Positions 8,357 to 15,718 of a stretch of 37,307 bases of DNA are shown here, piece after piece. The notes under the pieces were generated by a model. It saw only the letters and a list, made by a program, of their open reading frames with translations. It was not told where the DNA came from and did not search any database. Numbering within the stretch: the stretch's first letter is position 1; every line of letters starts with the position of its first letter. The stretch comes from Burkholderiales bacterium (GTDB lineage: Bacteria; Pseudomonadota; Gammaproteobacteria; Burkholderiales; Burkholderiaceae_E). Location of the stretch: NCBI GenBank assembly GCA_003818495.1, contig RPRK01000026.1, forward strand, positions 1 through 37,307. The letters run 5' to 3'. Position numbers and translations under genes: made by a program.

Positions 8357-9247
8357 CTATCGGGCGACTTCGAAGAACCGGGTGCCCATGTACTTCTGCG
8401 ACTGGTAGAGCGAGGCCGCCTCGGGCGGCTTGGGGAACGGCATGCGCACCGGCACCGCGGTCATGCGCGGCTGCAGCGTCGGCTCGCCGCAGACCATCCG
8501 CGCGTCGAACTGCGCGAGGTCGCCCCAGTGCCCGCCGGCCAGCGGCCATGCGTCCGCGGCCATCGCCTCGTAGAGCAGGAAGTTGCGCGGACGGCCCGAG
8601 GTGTTGGTCGCCGAGCCGTGGATCAGCCGGGCGTGGTGGAGCGTGATCGATCCGGCGCGCGCCAGCAGCGGCACCGCGCGGCCGATCTCGGCAGCGATGC
8701 CCGACGGCTCGATCGCACCGACGAACACGCCGTCGTGGTGGTGGCTGTGGATCGCGCCGCGATGCGTACCCGGCACGACCATCATCGGACCGTTGTCGGG
8801 GACGAAGTCGTCGAGCAGCACGCCCACCGCGAGCACGTCGTCGTTGGTGTGCGGGTAGAAGGCCCAGTCCTGGTGCCACTCGACCGGCGCGCCGTACCCG
8901 GCCGACTTCAGGTTGAGCTTGGAGGTCTGCATCCGCACCGAGGGGCCGAGCAGGGGCGTCAGCAGCGCGAGCACCTTGGGGCTGCGGATCAGCGCGTCGA
9001 AGGCCGGATGGGCCTTGTGCGGCATCTTGAGCCGGCGCACGCGCGGTGCCTCGGGCGTGTGCGAGTCCTCGAGGTCGTAGAGCTCGGTGTGCGTGGCGAG
9101 GCCGCGCGCGCCGGCGAGCAGCGCGTCGACCGCGCCGCGCAGCACCGCGAGCTCGGCGGCGTCGAGGACGTCGTGGACGACGAGGTAGCCCTCGCCGCGA
9201 TAGTGGTCGACCTGCTCGGGGGTCAGGCACGTCGTCGGATGCTGCAT
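8357..9247 (-). CDS. Phytanoyl-CoA dioxygenase (PhyH) family Fe(II)/2-oxoglutarate oxygenase
   Basis: Cytoplasmic non-haem iron oxygenase that hydroxylates a substrate while decarboxylating 2-oxoglutarate. In the 296 residues the iron triad is H125-x-D127 (WHQDW) and H210 (LIHGS). R219 or R221 in SGRPRNF is the expected 2-oxoglutarate anchor. The N-terminus (LTPEQVDHYRGEGYLVV) is typical of the PhyH fold. The ATG at 9247 lies 10 nt from a perfect LacI-type operator shared with the divergent regulator gene, so it is probably that regulator's main target. Bacterial relatives act on ectoine, phosphonates, and other small molecules. Context with three dehydrogenases of hydroxy and sugar acids suggests it opens a catabolic route, but the substrate is unknown. 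Confidence 0.88.
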   Translation of the reverse strand: MQHPTTCLTPEQVDHYRGEGYLVVHDVLDAAELAVLRGAVDALLAGARGLATHTELYDLEDSHTPEAPRVRRLKMPHKAHPAFDALIRSPKVLALLTPLLGPSVRMQTSKLNLKSAGYGAPVEWHQDWAFYPHTNDDVLAVGVLLDDFVPDNGPMMVVPGTHRGAIHSHHHDGVFVGAIEPSGIAAEIGRAVPLLARAGSITLHHARLIHGSATNTSGRPRNFLLYEAMAADAWPLAGGHWGDLAQFDARMVCGEPTLQPRMTAVPVRMPFPKPPEAASLYQSQKYMGTRFFEVAR

Positions 9248-9257
9248 TCGGATCCCG

Positions 9258-9273
9258 GTGTTAGCGCTAACAC
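9258..9273. promoter_or_regulatory. LacI/GalR-type operator, perfect 16-bp palindrome
   Basis: GTGTTAGCGCTAACAC is perfectly palindromic with a central CG step, as in LacI/GalR-family operators. It is the only such element in the 57-bp gap between the divergent dioxygenase (ATG 9247) and LacI-family (ATG 9305) genes, so autoregulation plus control of the dioxygenase is the natural reading. Confidence 0.85.
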
Positions 9274-9291
9274 GACATCGGGATTTGGCGG

Positions 9292-9297
9292 TAGTCT
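9292..9297 (+). promoter_or_regulatory. Candidate -10 box, leaderless start of the lacI-family gene
   Basis: TAGTCT ends 7 nt before the ATG at 9305, and no Shine-Dalgarno sequence is present. The operator at 9258-9273 would cover the -35 region, so bound regulator would block its own transcription. Confidence 0.4.
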
Positions 9298-9304
9298 CCC
9301 GGCC

Positions 9305-10363
9305 ATGTCAAGGCGCACCGCACAATCGGCGGCGGCCGGTGCCGCCCCACGCGGCGCCGGCGGCGAGGCGCCCGCTCGCCTGGTCGAGGTGGCGCGCGCC
9401 GCGGGCGTCTCGAGCATGACGGTGTCGCGGGCGCTGCGGGATCCGGAGCGGGTCGCTCCGGCGACGCTCGACGCGGTGCGCCGCGCGGTCGCGCGGCTCG
9501 GCTACCTGCCGAACGGCTCGGCCAGCGCGCTCGCCTCGAGCCGCAGCCGCGTGGTGGCGGCGATCGTGCCCACGCTGATGAACTCGGTCTACGCGAGCAC
9601 GGTGCACGGGCTGTCGTCGGTGCTGCGGCCGGCCGGCTACGAGCTGATGCTGGGCGACAGCGGCTACGACCCGAGGGCCGAGGCCGCGCTGGTGCGCAGC
9701 TTCCTCGGCCGGCGGGTCGACGCGCTGGTGCTGACCGGCGTCTCGCATGCCGACGAGACGCGCGAGCTGCTCACCCGCCACGCGCTGCCGGTCGTCGAGA
9801 TCTGGGACCTGACCGCGCATCCGATCGACATGCTGGTCGGCTTCTCGAACGTGGCCGCCGGCCGCGAGGCCGGCCGCTTCCTCGCCGCACGGGGCCGGCG
9901 CCGCTGGGCCTTCGTGGGCAGCGCGCCCGCGCAGGAGGTGCGCTCGGGCAAGCGGCTGCGCGGCCTGCGCGAGGCCGCGCGGGAGGCCGGCGTGCAGCCG
10001 CCGCTGACGGCGTTCGTCGACGACGGCATGAGCGCCGCCGAGGGCCATGCGGCCGTCGGCGCACTGCTCGACGCGCATCCCTCGGTCGATGCGCTCTTCT
10101 GCGCGAACGACGCGCTCGCGACCGCTTCGCTGCGGGCCGCGGCCGACCGCGGCCTCGACGTGCCGGGCCGCCTCGCGGTGCTCGGCTTCGGCGACTTCGA
10201 TGTGGCCGCGCACACGCGGCCCGCGCTCAGCACGGTACGCATCCCCGGTCACGACATCGGCACGCACGCGGCGACGGCGCTGCTCGCCCGGCTCGACGGC
10301 GGGCCGGCGCCCGGCACGCGCACCGACCTCGGATTCGACATCGTCCGGCGCGAATCCGCCTGA
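9305..10363 (+). CDS. LacI-family transcriptional regulator (gluconate GntR/IdnR-like clade)
   Basis: DNA-binding repressor of 352 residues. The helix-turn-helix and hinge occupy about residues 23-75 (VARAAGVSSMTVSRALRDP, then LGYLPN and ALASSRS). The periplasmic-binding-protein-like effector domain follows, with LPVVEIWDL and IDMLVGFSNVAAG. This stretch resembles the gluconate-responsive GntR and IdnR regulators of enteric bacteria, where PVVE and VGF(D/S)N are characteristic. A ligand such as an aldonate is therefore likely. A 20-residue Ala/Gly-rich tail precedes the DNA-binding domain and is unusual. The frame is open upstream, but ATG 9305 is preferred because the operator and -10-like hexamer lie just before it. 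Expected target: the operator at 9258-9273. Confidence 0.93.
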   Translation: MSRRTAQSAAAGAAPRGAGGEAPARLVEVARAAGVSSMTVSRALRDPERVAPATLDAVRRAVARLGYLPNGSASALASSRSRVVAAIVPTLMNSVYASTVHGLSSVLRPAGYELMLGDSGYDPRAEAALVRSFLGRRVDALVLTGVSHADETRELLTRHALPVVEIWDLTAHPIDMLVGFSNVAAGREAGRFLAARGRRRWAFVGSAPAQEVRSGKRLRGLREAAREAGVQPPLTAFVDDGMSAAEGHAAVGALLDAHPSVDALFCANDALATASLRAAADRGLDVPGRLAVLGFGDFDVAAHTRPALSTVRIPGHDIGTHAATALLARLDGGPAPGTRTDLGFDIVRRESA

Positions 10364-10403
10364 ATCGAACCGGACCGCCGACATCCCGGCCAGACGCCGC
10401 CGG

Positions 10404-10427
10404 TATCATTCCCATCCTTCCCAGGAG
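10404..10427 (+). promoter_or_regulatory. -10-like box and strong ribosome binding site for the hydroxyacid dehydrogenase gene
   Basis: TATCAT (10404-10409) is a good -10 match within the 69-bp gap after the lacI-family stop. AGGAG at 10423-10427 lies 5 nt before the ATG at 10433. The -35 is not recognisable. No LacI-type palindrome repeats here. Confidence 0.4.
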
Positions 10428-10432
10428 CCCCG

Positions 10433-11401
10433 ATGAAAGTCCTGTTCACCGACTACGACATGCTCGACGTCTCGCTCGAGCGCACCCTGTTCCGCGACGC
10501 CGGCATCCAGCTCATCGAGGCGCAGTGCAAGACCGAGGACGAGGTGATCGCCGCCTCCGAGGGCTGCTCCGCGCTGCTCGTGCAGTACGCGCCGGTCGGC
10601 GCGAAGGTGTTCGCAGCGCGCCCGGGCATCGGCCTGGCTTCGCGGATCGGTGCAGGCTACGACACGATCGATGCGAAAGCCGCGCAGGCCGCCGGCGTGT
10701 GGGTCGCCAACAGCCCCGACTACGGCGTCGGCGAGGTCTCGAGCCACGCGTTCGCGATGATGCTCGCCTCGATCCGCAACATCGTGCGCTGGAACACCGA
10801 CGTGAAGGCCGGCACCTGGCACTACACCAGCGCCGGCAAGGTGCCCCGCCTGACCGACATGACCGTCGGCGTGCTGGGCCTCGGCCGGATCGGCAAGCGC
10901 TTCGCGCACATCGCCCGGAACACCTTCAAGCGCGTGATCGCGCACGATCCGAACCTGATCGACGGCGACTTCCCGGCCTACGTCGAGCGCGTCTCGCTGC
11001 AGCAGCTCTTCGAGCAGGCCGATGCGATCTCGATCCACTGCCTGCTGAACGACGACACCCGCGGGCTGGTCGGCGCCGACCTGCTGCGCCGGATGAAGCC
11101 GGGCTCCTATCTGGTGAACACCGCGCGCGGCGGCGTGATCGATCTCGAGGGGCTCACCACGGTGGTCGGCGAAGGGCGCCTGGCCGGCGTCGGGCTCGAC
11201 GTGCTGCCGACCGAGCCGGTGCCCGCCGGCCATCCGCTGCTGGCCGACCCGCGGGTGATCTTCTCGCCGCACTCGGCGTTCTACTCGGTCGCCTCCGAGG
11301 TCGAGCTGCGGACCAAGGCTGCGCGCAACATCGTCCAGTGGATGAAGACCGGGCGGCCGGAGTACCCGGTCACGCAGGGCACCCGCCCGCCGCCGAAGTG
11401 A
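10433..11401 (+). CDS. D-2-hydroxyacid dehydrogenase (NAD-dependent, C-terminal-binding-protein-like)
   Basis: Interconverts a D-2-hydroxyacid and its 2-oxo acid using NAD(P). The 322 residues have the Rossmann motif GLGRIG at 149-154 and the catalytic Arg232 (NTARGG), Glu261 (LPTEP) and His280 (SPHSAF) of the family. HDPN after strand 2 points to NAD. The substrate-loop region SRIGAGYDTID and NSPDYG is typical. Length is normal. It lies 69 nt downstream of the lacI-family gene in the same direction, with its own ribosome binding site. With the Ldh2-family enzyme at 6346-7428 it may form a pair acting on opposite enantiomers of one hydroxyacid. 2-ketogluconate or glyoxylate reductase are alternatives. 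Confidence 0.93.
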   Translation: MKVLFTDYDMLDVSLERTLFRDAGIQLIEAQCKTEDEVIAASEGCSALLVQYAPVGAKVFAARPGIGLASRIGAGYDTIDAKAAQAAGVWVANSPDYGVGEVSSHAFAMMLASIRNIVRWNTDVKAGTWHYTSAGKVPRLTDMTVGVLGLGRIGKRFAHIARNTFKRVIAHDPNLIDGDFPAYVERVSLQQLFEQADAISIHCLLNDDTRGLVGADLLRRMKPGSYLVNTARGGVIDLEGLTTVVGEGRLAGVGLDVLPTEPVPAGHPLLADPRVIFSPHSAFYSVASEVELRTKAARNIVQWMKTGRPEYPVTQGTRPPPK

Positions 11402-11425
11402 GGCCGGCGTACCGGGGCGGCACGC

Positions 11426-12820
11426 TCAGTGCGTCGCCCCGGCGCCGCCGAACTCGAGCCTGAACCGGCTGCCGCCGCCGTCGCGCGGCAGGCAGACGGC
11501 GGCAGCACCGTGGCGCTGCGCGATCTGGCGCACCAGCGACAGCCCGAGGCCGACGCCACCGGCCGCCTCGCCGTGACCCGCGAGCCGGTGGAAGGGCTCG
11601 AAGATGCGCTCGCGTTCGGCCTCGGGCACGCCCGGCCCGCGGTCGAGCACCTCGACGACCGGGCCTCGCGCTCCCTCGGACAGCAGCACTTCGACCGGGG
11701 ACCCGGCGCCGTGCCGACGGGCGTTCTCCAGCAGGTTGCGCGCCGCGCGGCGCAGCAGGCGCGGGTCGCCCTCGACGGTGAAGCGCGTGGCGGCCCGGTT
11801 GTCGGCCCGCTTCACGTCCGCGCCCCCCTCGCCCTCCACCGACAGCGTCGCCTGCGCCCGCGCCGCCTCCTCGGCGAGCAGAGCCAGCAGGTCGACCGGC
11901 TCGCGGGCGATGCCGGCGCCGGCGTCCAGGCGGCTCGCCAGCAGGATCTCCTCGATCAGCGCGTCGAGCTCGCCGACATTGCGCTCGACCTCGTCGCGCA
12001 GCGCCGCACGCTGCGCCGCAGAGGCCTCGGTCGCGGCGCCGCCCTCGCGACCCGAACCGTCCACCGACGGCTCGGTCAGCAGCGCCGTGGCCATCTTCAG
12101 CCGGGCGAGCGGCGAGCGCAGCTCGTGCGAGGCGTTCGCCAGCAGCGAGCGCTGCGCGCGCACCAGGGTCTCGATCCGCTCGGCCGAGCGGTTGAAGCTC
12201 GCCGCGAGCGCGGCGACCTCGTCGCGGCCCTGCACCGGCACGCGCGCCGACAGGTCGCCCGAGCCGAGCGCATCGACGCCCCGCTGCAGCCGCTCCAGTC
12301 GCCGGGTCAGGCGGCGCACCATCGGATAGGCGCCGATCGCGACGGCCAGCGTGAGCGCGAGCAGCAGGGCCCCCCACCCGAAGGGCGGCCCGCCCTTGAA
12401 CCGCCAGATCCGTGCCACCGCCCAGCGGCCGTCCGGCAGGCGCACCGACCAGGCCGGCGGCCCGTGCTCGGCGGCGTCGCGCCATGCGCCCCAGCCCTCC
12501 TGTCCTTCGCGTCCGCCGTCGACGCGCATCGGTGCCGGCACCGGGCGGCCGGCCGCCGCGATCGGCGCGCGCCGGGCGTCGAACAGCGCGACGTCGACGC
12601 CGGTGCGCGCATGCCAGCGCTCGAGCACCGCGCGCTGCGCCTCGGGCGGCGCGTCGGCCGGCGGCAGCAGCGCGGCGACCACCTCCGCGACCAGCGCGCG
12701 CTCGTCGCGCGAGGCGTGCTCGCGGTCGAAGGCGAACTTCCAGCCCAGCGCGGCGATCAGCGCGAAGATCGCCAGGCTGGCGATCATCGACAGGTAGATC
12801 CGCAGGTAGAGGCGTTTCAC
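11426..12820 (-). CDS. Sensor histidine kinase, CpxA/RstB-like
   Basis: Inner-membrane sensor kinase partner of the regulator gene 24 nt upstream. The 464 residues run: TM1 about 8-28, a periplasmic domain of roughly 115 residues, TM2 about 148-166 (WGALLLALTLAVAIGAY), HAMP to about 220, the HisKA domain with phospho-acceptor His232 in NASHELRSP, and an HATPase domain with N-box NLLENARRHG, G1 DRGPGVP and G2 GVGLGLSLV. The small periplasmic domain flanked by two helices is the CpxA layout. A Ser/Gly/Ala-rich insertion sits between the two HisKA helices (after LLTEPSVDG). The gene converges with the dehydrogenase gene at 11401 with 24 nt between. The signal is unknown; envelope stress is inferred from neighbours. 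Confidence 0.92.
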   Translation of the reverse strand: MKRLYLRIYLSMIASLAIFALIAALGWKFAFDREHASRDERALVAEVVAALLPPADAPPEAQRAVLERWHARTGVDVALFDARRAPIAAAGRPVPAPMRVDGGREGQEGWGAWRDAAEHGPPAWSVRLPDGRWAVARIWRFKGGPPFGWGALLLALTLAVAIGAYPMVRRLTRRLERLQRGVDALGSGDLSARVPVQGRDEVAALAASFNRSAERIETLVRAQRSLLANASHELRSPLARLKMATALLTEPSVDGSGREGGAATEASAAQRAALRDEVERNVGELDALIEEILLASRLDAGAGIAREPVDLLALLAEEAARAQATLSVEGEGGADVKRADNRAATRFTVEGDPRLLRRAARNLLENARRHGAGSPVEVLLSEGARGPVVEVLDRGPGVPEAERERIFEPFHRLAGHGEAAGGVGLGLSLVRQIAQRHGAAAVCLPRDGGGSRFRLEFGGAGATH

Positions 12821-12844
12821 CGGGGGCGCTTCACTGCGTGCACG

Positions 12845-13558
12845 TCACTCGCCGTCCTGCGACTTCGCGAACACATAGCCTGCGCCGCGCACGGTCACGA
12901 TGCGGCGCGGATGGCGCGCGTCGTCCTCGATCGCCGCGCGGATCCGACCGACGTGCACGTCGATCGACCGATCGAAGGCATCCAGCGCCTCGCCGCGGAC
13001 CCGCTCCATCAGCTGCTCGCGCGTCAGCACGCGCCCGGCCGACTCGGCGAGCGCCACCAGCAGCTCGAACTGGTGGCTGGTCAGCGGCCGCGACCGGCCG
13101 TCGAGCCGCACCTCGCGCGCGCCGCGGTCGATCTCCAGGCGGCCGAAGCGCAGCACGTCGGCGCCGCCCGCCGCGGGCCCGCCGCCCGCGCCGCGCCGGC
13201 GCAGCACCGCTCGGATGCGCGCGAGCAGCTCGCGCGGCTCGAAGGGCTTGGGCAGGTAGTCGTCGGCCCCCAGCTCCAGGCCGACGATGCGGTCGGCGGT
13301 GTCGCCGCGCGCGGTGACCATGACGATCGGCACGTCGGAACCGGCGCGGATGCGCCGGCACAGATCGAGGCCGTCGGCATCCGGCAGCATCAGGTCGAGC
13401 AGCACGAGGTCGACGCCCGGGCCGTCGCGCGCGGCGAGCGCCGCGAGCCCGGTCGTGCCGTCGGGCGCCTGCTCGACCGCGAAGCCGGCACCCCGCAGGT
13501 AGGTGGCAACCATCGCGGCCAGCCGCAGGTCATCCTCGATCATCAGCACGCGGACCAT
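12845..13558 (-). CDS. OmpR/PhoB-family response regulator, CpxR-like
   Basis: DNA-binding response regulator of 237 residues. The receiver domain shows the acidic pair D9/D10, phosphorylation site D55 (LVLLDLMLP), T82 and K104 (LPKPF). The winged-helix domain occupies about 135-230, with LTSHQFELLVALAESAG, then the recognition region FDRSIDVHVGRIR and the wing VRGAGYVFA. The ATG at 13558 gives a standard receiver start (MVRVLMIEDD). It lies 53 nt downstream of the ICMT-family gene and 24 nt upstream of the kinase. A CpxR-box-like site precedes the first gene of the set (14749-14763), consistent with autoregulation of the whole module. Confidence 0.93.
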   Translation of the reverse strand: MVRVLMIEDDLRLAAMVATYLRGAGFAVEQAPDGTTGLAALAARDGPGVDLVLLDLMLPDADGLDLCRRIRAGSDVPIVMVTARGDTADRIVGLELGADDYLPKPFEPRELLARIRAVLRRRGAGGGPAAGGADVLRFGRLEIDRGAREVRLDGRSRPLTSHQFELLVALAESAGRVLTREQLMERVRGEALDAFDRSIDVHVGRIRAAIEDDARHPRRIVTVRGAGYVFAKSQDGE

Positions 13559-13611
13559 GGCGGGAGTGTGCAGGGCGACGGGCCGCGACGCCAGGGTCGC
13601 GGCCCGGGTGC

Positions 13612-14136
13612 TCACAGCCAACGCCGGGTGCGCGCCGCGTACGCGCGCCAGGCGGGCCCGAAGCGCGCGTGCAGCGCCGCGTCCTCGCGCCGCGCGTGGC
13701 GCAGGTCGATCCACGCCGCATAGCCGGCGGCGACCCCTGCCGCGACCGGCGCACCGAGCGCGGTCGCCGTGCCGGCCAGCACGGCGACGGCGCCGAGGTA
13801 CATCGGATGCCGCCCGAGGCGGAACGGCCCGGTGACCACCAGTGCGCGCGCCGGCTCGTCGACGCACACCGGCGTCGCGTTCCAGTCGAGCTCGTGGGCG
13901 GCGGCCCGGATCAGCCCGCCGCCGCCGGCGATCAGCGCCAGCGCGGCGAGCCCCTGCACGAGCGACAGCTCGAACGCCGCCGGAAGCGGGCCCGACAGCG
14001 GGCTCGGCAGCGCGGCGAGCGTCGCCTGCAGCGCCATCGCCGGCAGCAGCCAGAGCAGCGGCGTCACGGACGGACGGGCCGCCGGCCGAGTGTCGTCGGC
14101 CACCGTGGCCCGGCCCTGCGACGCGCCGCCGGTCAC
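13612..14136 (-). CDS. Isoprenylcysteine methyltransferase (ICMT)/PEMT-like membrane protein
   Basis: Small integral membrane protein with several hydrophobic segments and the cofactor motif TGPFRLGRHPMYLG, found in ICMT and phospholipid methyltransferases, which use S-adenosylmethionine at the membrane. A C-terminal RFGPAWRAYAARTRRWL closely fits the family. I chose the GTG at 14136 because it overlaps the TGA of the upstream gene (GTGA), implying coupling; the product would be 174 residues. A GTG a little further downstream is also possible. It sits inside a Cpx-like stress operon, which is an uncommon place for this family. Bacterial members mostly lack an assigned substrate. Confidence 0.75.
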   Translation of the reverse strand: MTGGASQGRATVADDTRPAARPSVTPLLWLLPAMALQATLAALPSPLSGPLPAAFELSLVQGLAALALIAGGGGLIRAAAHELDWNATPVCVDEPARALVVTGPFRLGRHPMYLGAVAVLAGTATALGAPVAAGVAAGYAAWIDLRHARREDAALHARFGPAWRAYAARTRRWL

Positions 14137-14666
14137 GACCCGCGTCCCATCCGACGCTGCATCCGGTCGGCGAGCTTCACCCGCTGCTCCGGGGTCAGCA
14201 CCTCGGCCGTGTCCGCCATCGCCTGCGCGAGACGCTTCGAGGCGCCGTCGGCCAGCGCGATCTGCTCGACGCGCAGGGTCTCGATCGCACCGCGGTCGAT
14301 GGTCGGCGCGCGCAGCAGCTCCATCGAGCGGCGGCGCCCGTCGCGCAGCTTCTCGCGCATCGGCATCAGGTCGGTCGTCGCGGCCTGCGCGATCGTCGCG
14401 ATCCGCTGCTTCTGCTCGGGCGTGCCGTCGACCGCCGACACGATGCGGTCGGCCATCTTCTCGGTGAATCGCGCTGCGCGCTCCGGATCCATCTGGCCGG
14501 ACATCGCGCCGTCGCCCCAGCCGCGGTGCGGTCCGTGCGAGCACGCGCCGAGCGCGAGCGCGCCCGCGACAGCGGCGGCGAGACCGGCGACGCGCCAGCG
14601 GCGCGACAGGATGCGGCGAAATCCGCGGGGCGAGGGGGAGGCGGGTGTGTTCACGTGGGGCTCCAT
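14133..14666 (-). CDS. Spy/CpxP-like periplasmic protein (probable lipoprotein)
   Basis: A 177-residue exported protein that looks like the LTXXQ/CpxP-Spy family of periplasmic chaperones and stress sensors. After a basic N-terminus (RRILSRRWR) comes a hydrophobic segment ending in the lipobox LGAC, so the mature protein would be lipidated. The rest is Met/Arg/Glu-rich helix, with TPEQKQRIATIAQAA and the LTPEQRVKLADRM signature. Such proteins dampen a Cpx-type kinase by binding its sensor domain; the kinase and regulator are in the same operon. ATG 14666 has AGGA upstream, but GTG at 14654 has GGAG 6 nt upstream and could be the true start. Confidence 0.8.
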   Translation of the reverse strand: MEPHVNTPASPSPRGFRRILSRRWRVAGLAAAVAGALALGACSHGPHRGWGDGAMSGQMDPERAARFTEKMADRIVSAVDGTPEQKQRIATIAQAATTDLMPMREKLRDGRRRSMELLRAPTIDRGAIETLRVEQIALADGASKRLAQAMADTAEVLTPEQRVKLADRMQRRMGRGS

Positions 14667-14725
14667 CGGTCCTGGGGACGGGACGGACCGGGCGGCCCGT
14701 CGATGGAGGCATCGTGCGCGCGCCC

Positions 14726-14763
14726 GGTCAAGGCGATGCGAGCGCGCGGTAAAGATGTGTGAA
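14726..14763. promoter_or_regulatory. CpxR-box-like direct repeat and -35 element
   Basis: GTAAA (14749-14753), five bases, then GTGAA (14759-14763) match the GTAAA-N5-GTAAA CpxR box with one mismatch. On the minus strand, in the direction of the stress operon, TTGACC (14731-14726) follows as a -35-like element. No clear -10 is visible. The site is about 83 bp from the ATG at 14666. Confidence 0.5.
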
Positions 14764-14795
14764 GCCGGAGGTGAAGCGGACGGGTGCGGCGATCC

Positions 14796-14818
14796 GGCGG
14801 CGGGCCGCGCCCGCCGCC
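14796..14818 (-). terminator. Strong GC hairpin ending the sugar-acid operon
   Basis: GGCGGCGGGC (14796-14805) and GCCCGCCGCC (14809-14818) form a perfect 10-bp stem with a 3-nt loop, beginning 8 nt after the hydrolase stop (14827). It lacks a T-run. It separates this operon from the CpxR-like site of the next one. Confidence 0.6.
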
Positions 14819-14826
14819 GTCGAGGA

Positions 14827-15678
14827 TCAGGCCGTGTACTTCACGACCTTCTGGTGCTGCTCGCCCAGGCCCTGGATGCCGAGCGTCATCGTGTCGCCGG
14901 CCTTCAGGTACACCGGCGCCGGCTTCATGCCCATCGCCACGCCCGGCGGGGTGCCGGTGGTGATGATGTCGCCCGGGTTCAGCGTGAACAGCGCGCTCAC
15001 GTAGGCGACCAGGGTCGCGCAGTCGAAGATCATCGTCTTGGTGCTGCCGCGCTGGCGGGAGACGCCGTTGACGTCGAGCCACATGTCGAGCTTGCCGGGG
15101 TTGCCCACCTCGTCGGTGGTCACCAGCCACGGGCCGATCGGACCGAAGGTGTCGAAGCCCTTGCCCTTGTCCCAGGTCGGGCCGTGCTCGAGCTGCCACT
15201 CGCGCTCGGACACGTCGTTGACGACGCAGTAGCCGGCGACGTACGACAGCGCGTCCTTCTTCGACACGTTGCGCGCGGTGGTGCCGATCACGATGCCGAG
15301 CTCGACCTCCCAGTCGGTCTTCTTCGAGCCCTTGGGCAGCATCACGTCGTCGTCCGGGCCCGTCATGCTCGACAGGGTCTTGTGGAAGACGATCGGCTCC
15401 TTCGGGATCGGGTTGCCGGTCTCGGCGGCGTGGTCCGAGTAGTTCAGGCCGATCGCGACGAACTTGGTCGAGCCCGAGAACGGGATGCCCATGCGCGGCT
15501 TGCCGCGGACCAGCGGCAGGTTCGCGGTCTTGAGCTTGGCGAGCTTGGCGAGCGACTTCGGCGAGAGCTGGGCCGGGCCGATGTCGGGCACGACGCCCGA
15601 CAGGTCGCGCAGCTTGCCCTCGGCGTCGATGAGGCCGGGCTTTTCCTTGCCGGGCTTGCCGTAGCGGACGAGTTTCAT
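14827..15678 (-). CDS. FAH-family hydrolase, probable 2,4-diketo-3-deoxy-sugar-acid hydrolase
   Basis: A 283-residue member of the fumarylacetoacetate hydrolase family. Family features are FVAIGLNYSDHAAE, FHKTLSSMTGPDD, the metal ligands in TDWEVELGIVIG (E-x-E) and GYCVVNDVSERE, KGFDTFGPIGPWLV, and GDIITTGTPPGVAMG. Close relatives annotated as ureidoglycolate lyase include the hydrolase of the L-fucose pathway, which splits 2,4-diketo-3-deoxyfuconate into pyruvate and lactate. Directly upstream (40 nt) is an SDR resembling the 2-keto-3-deoxyfuconate dehydrogenase of that pathway, and an enolase-superfamily dehydratase is in the same operon. I therefore infer cleavage of a 2,4-diketo-3-deoxyhexonate. 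ATG 15678 has AGGAG at good spacing. It is the last gene of the operon. Confidence 0.88.
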   Translation of the reverse strand: MKLVRYGKPGKEKPGLIDAEGKLRDLSGVVPDIGPAQLSPKSLAKLAKLKTANLPLVRGKPRMGIPFSGSTKFVAIGLNYSDHAAETGNPIPKEPIVFHKTLSSMTGPDDDVMLPKGSKKTDWEVELGIVIGTTARNVSKKDALSYVAGYCVVNDVSEREWQLEHGPTWDKGKGFDTFGPIGPWLVTTDEVGNPGKLDMWLDVNGVSRQRGSTKTMIFDCATLVAYVSALFTLNPGDIITTGTPPGVAMGMKPAPVYLKAGDTMTLGIQGLGEQHQKVVKYTA

Positions 15679-15718
15679 GAGTGGGTTCTCCTGGTGGGGT
15701 CGTGTTCGGTTCGGGGGG

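Noticed and set aside
6346-11401. Naming the dioxygenase cluster a sulfolactate or phosphonate pathway
   Set aside because: No sulfolyase, phosphonatase or matching transporter gene is in view; only the enzyme families overlap.
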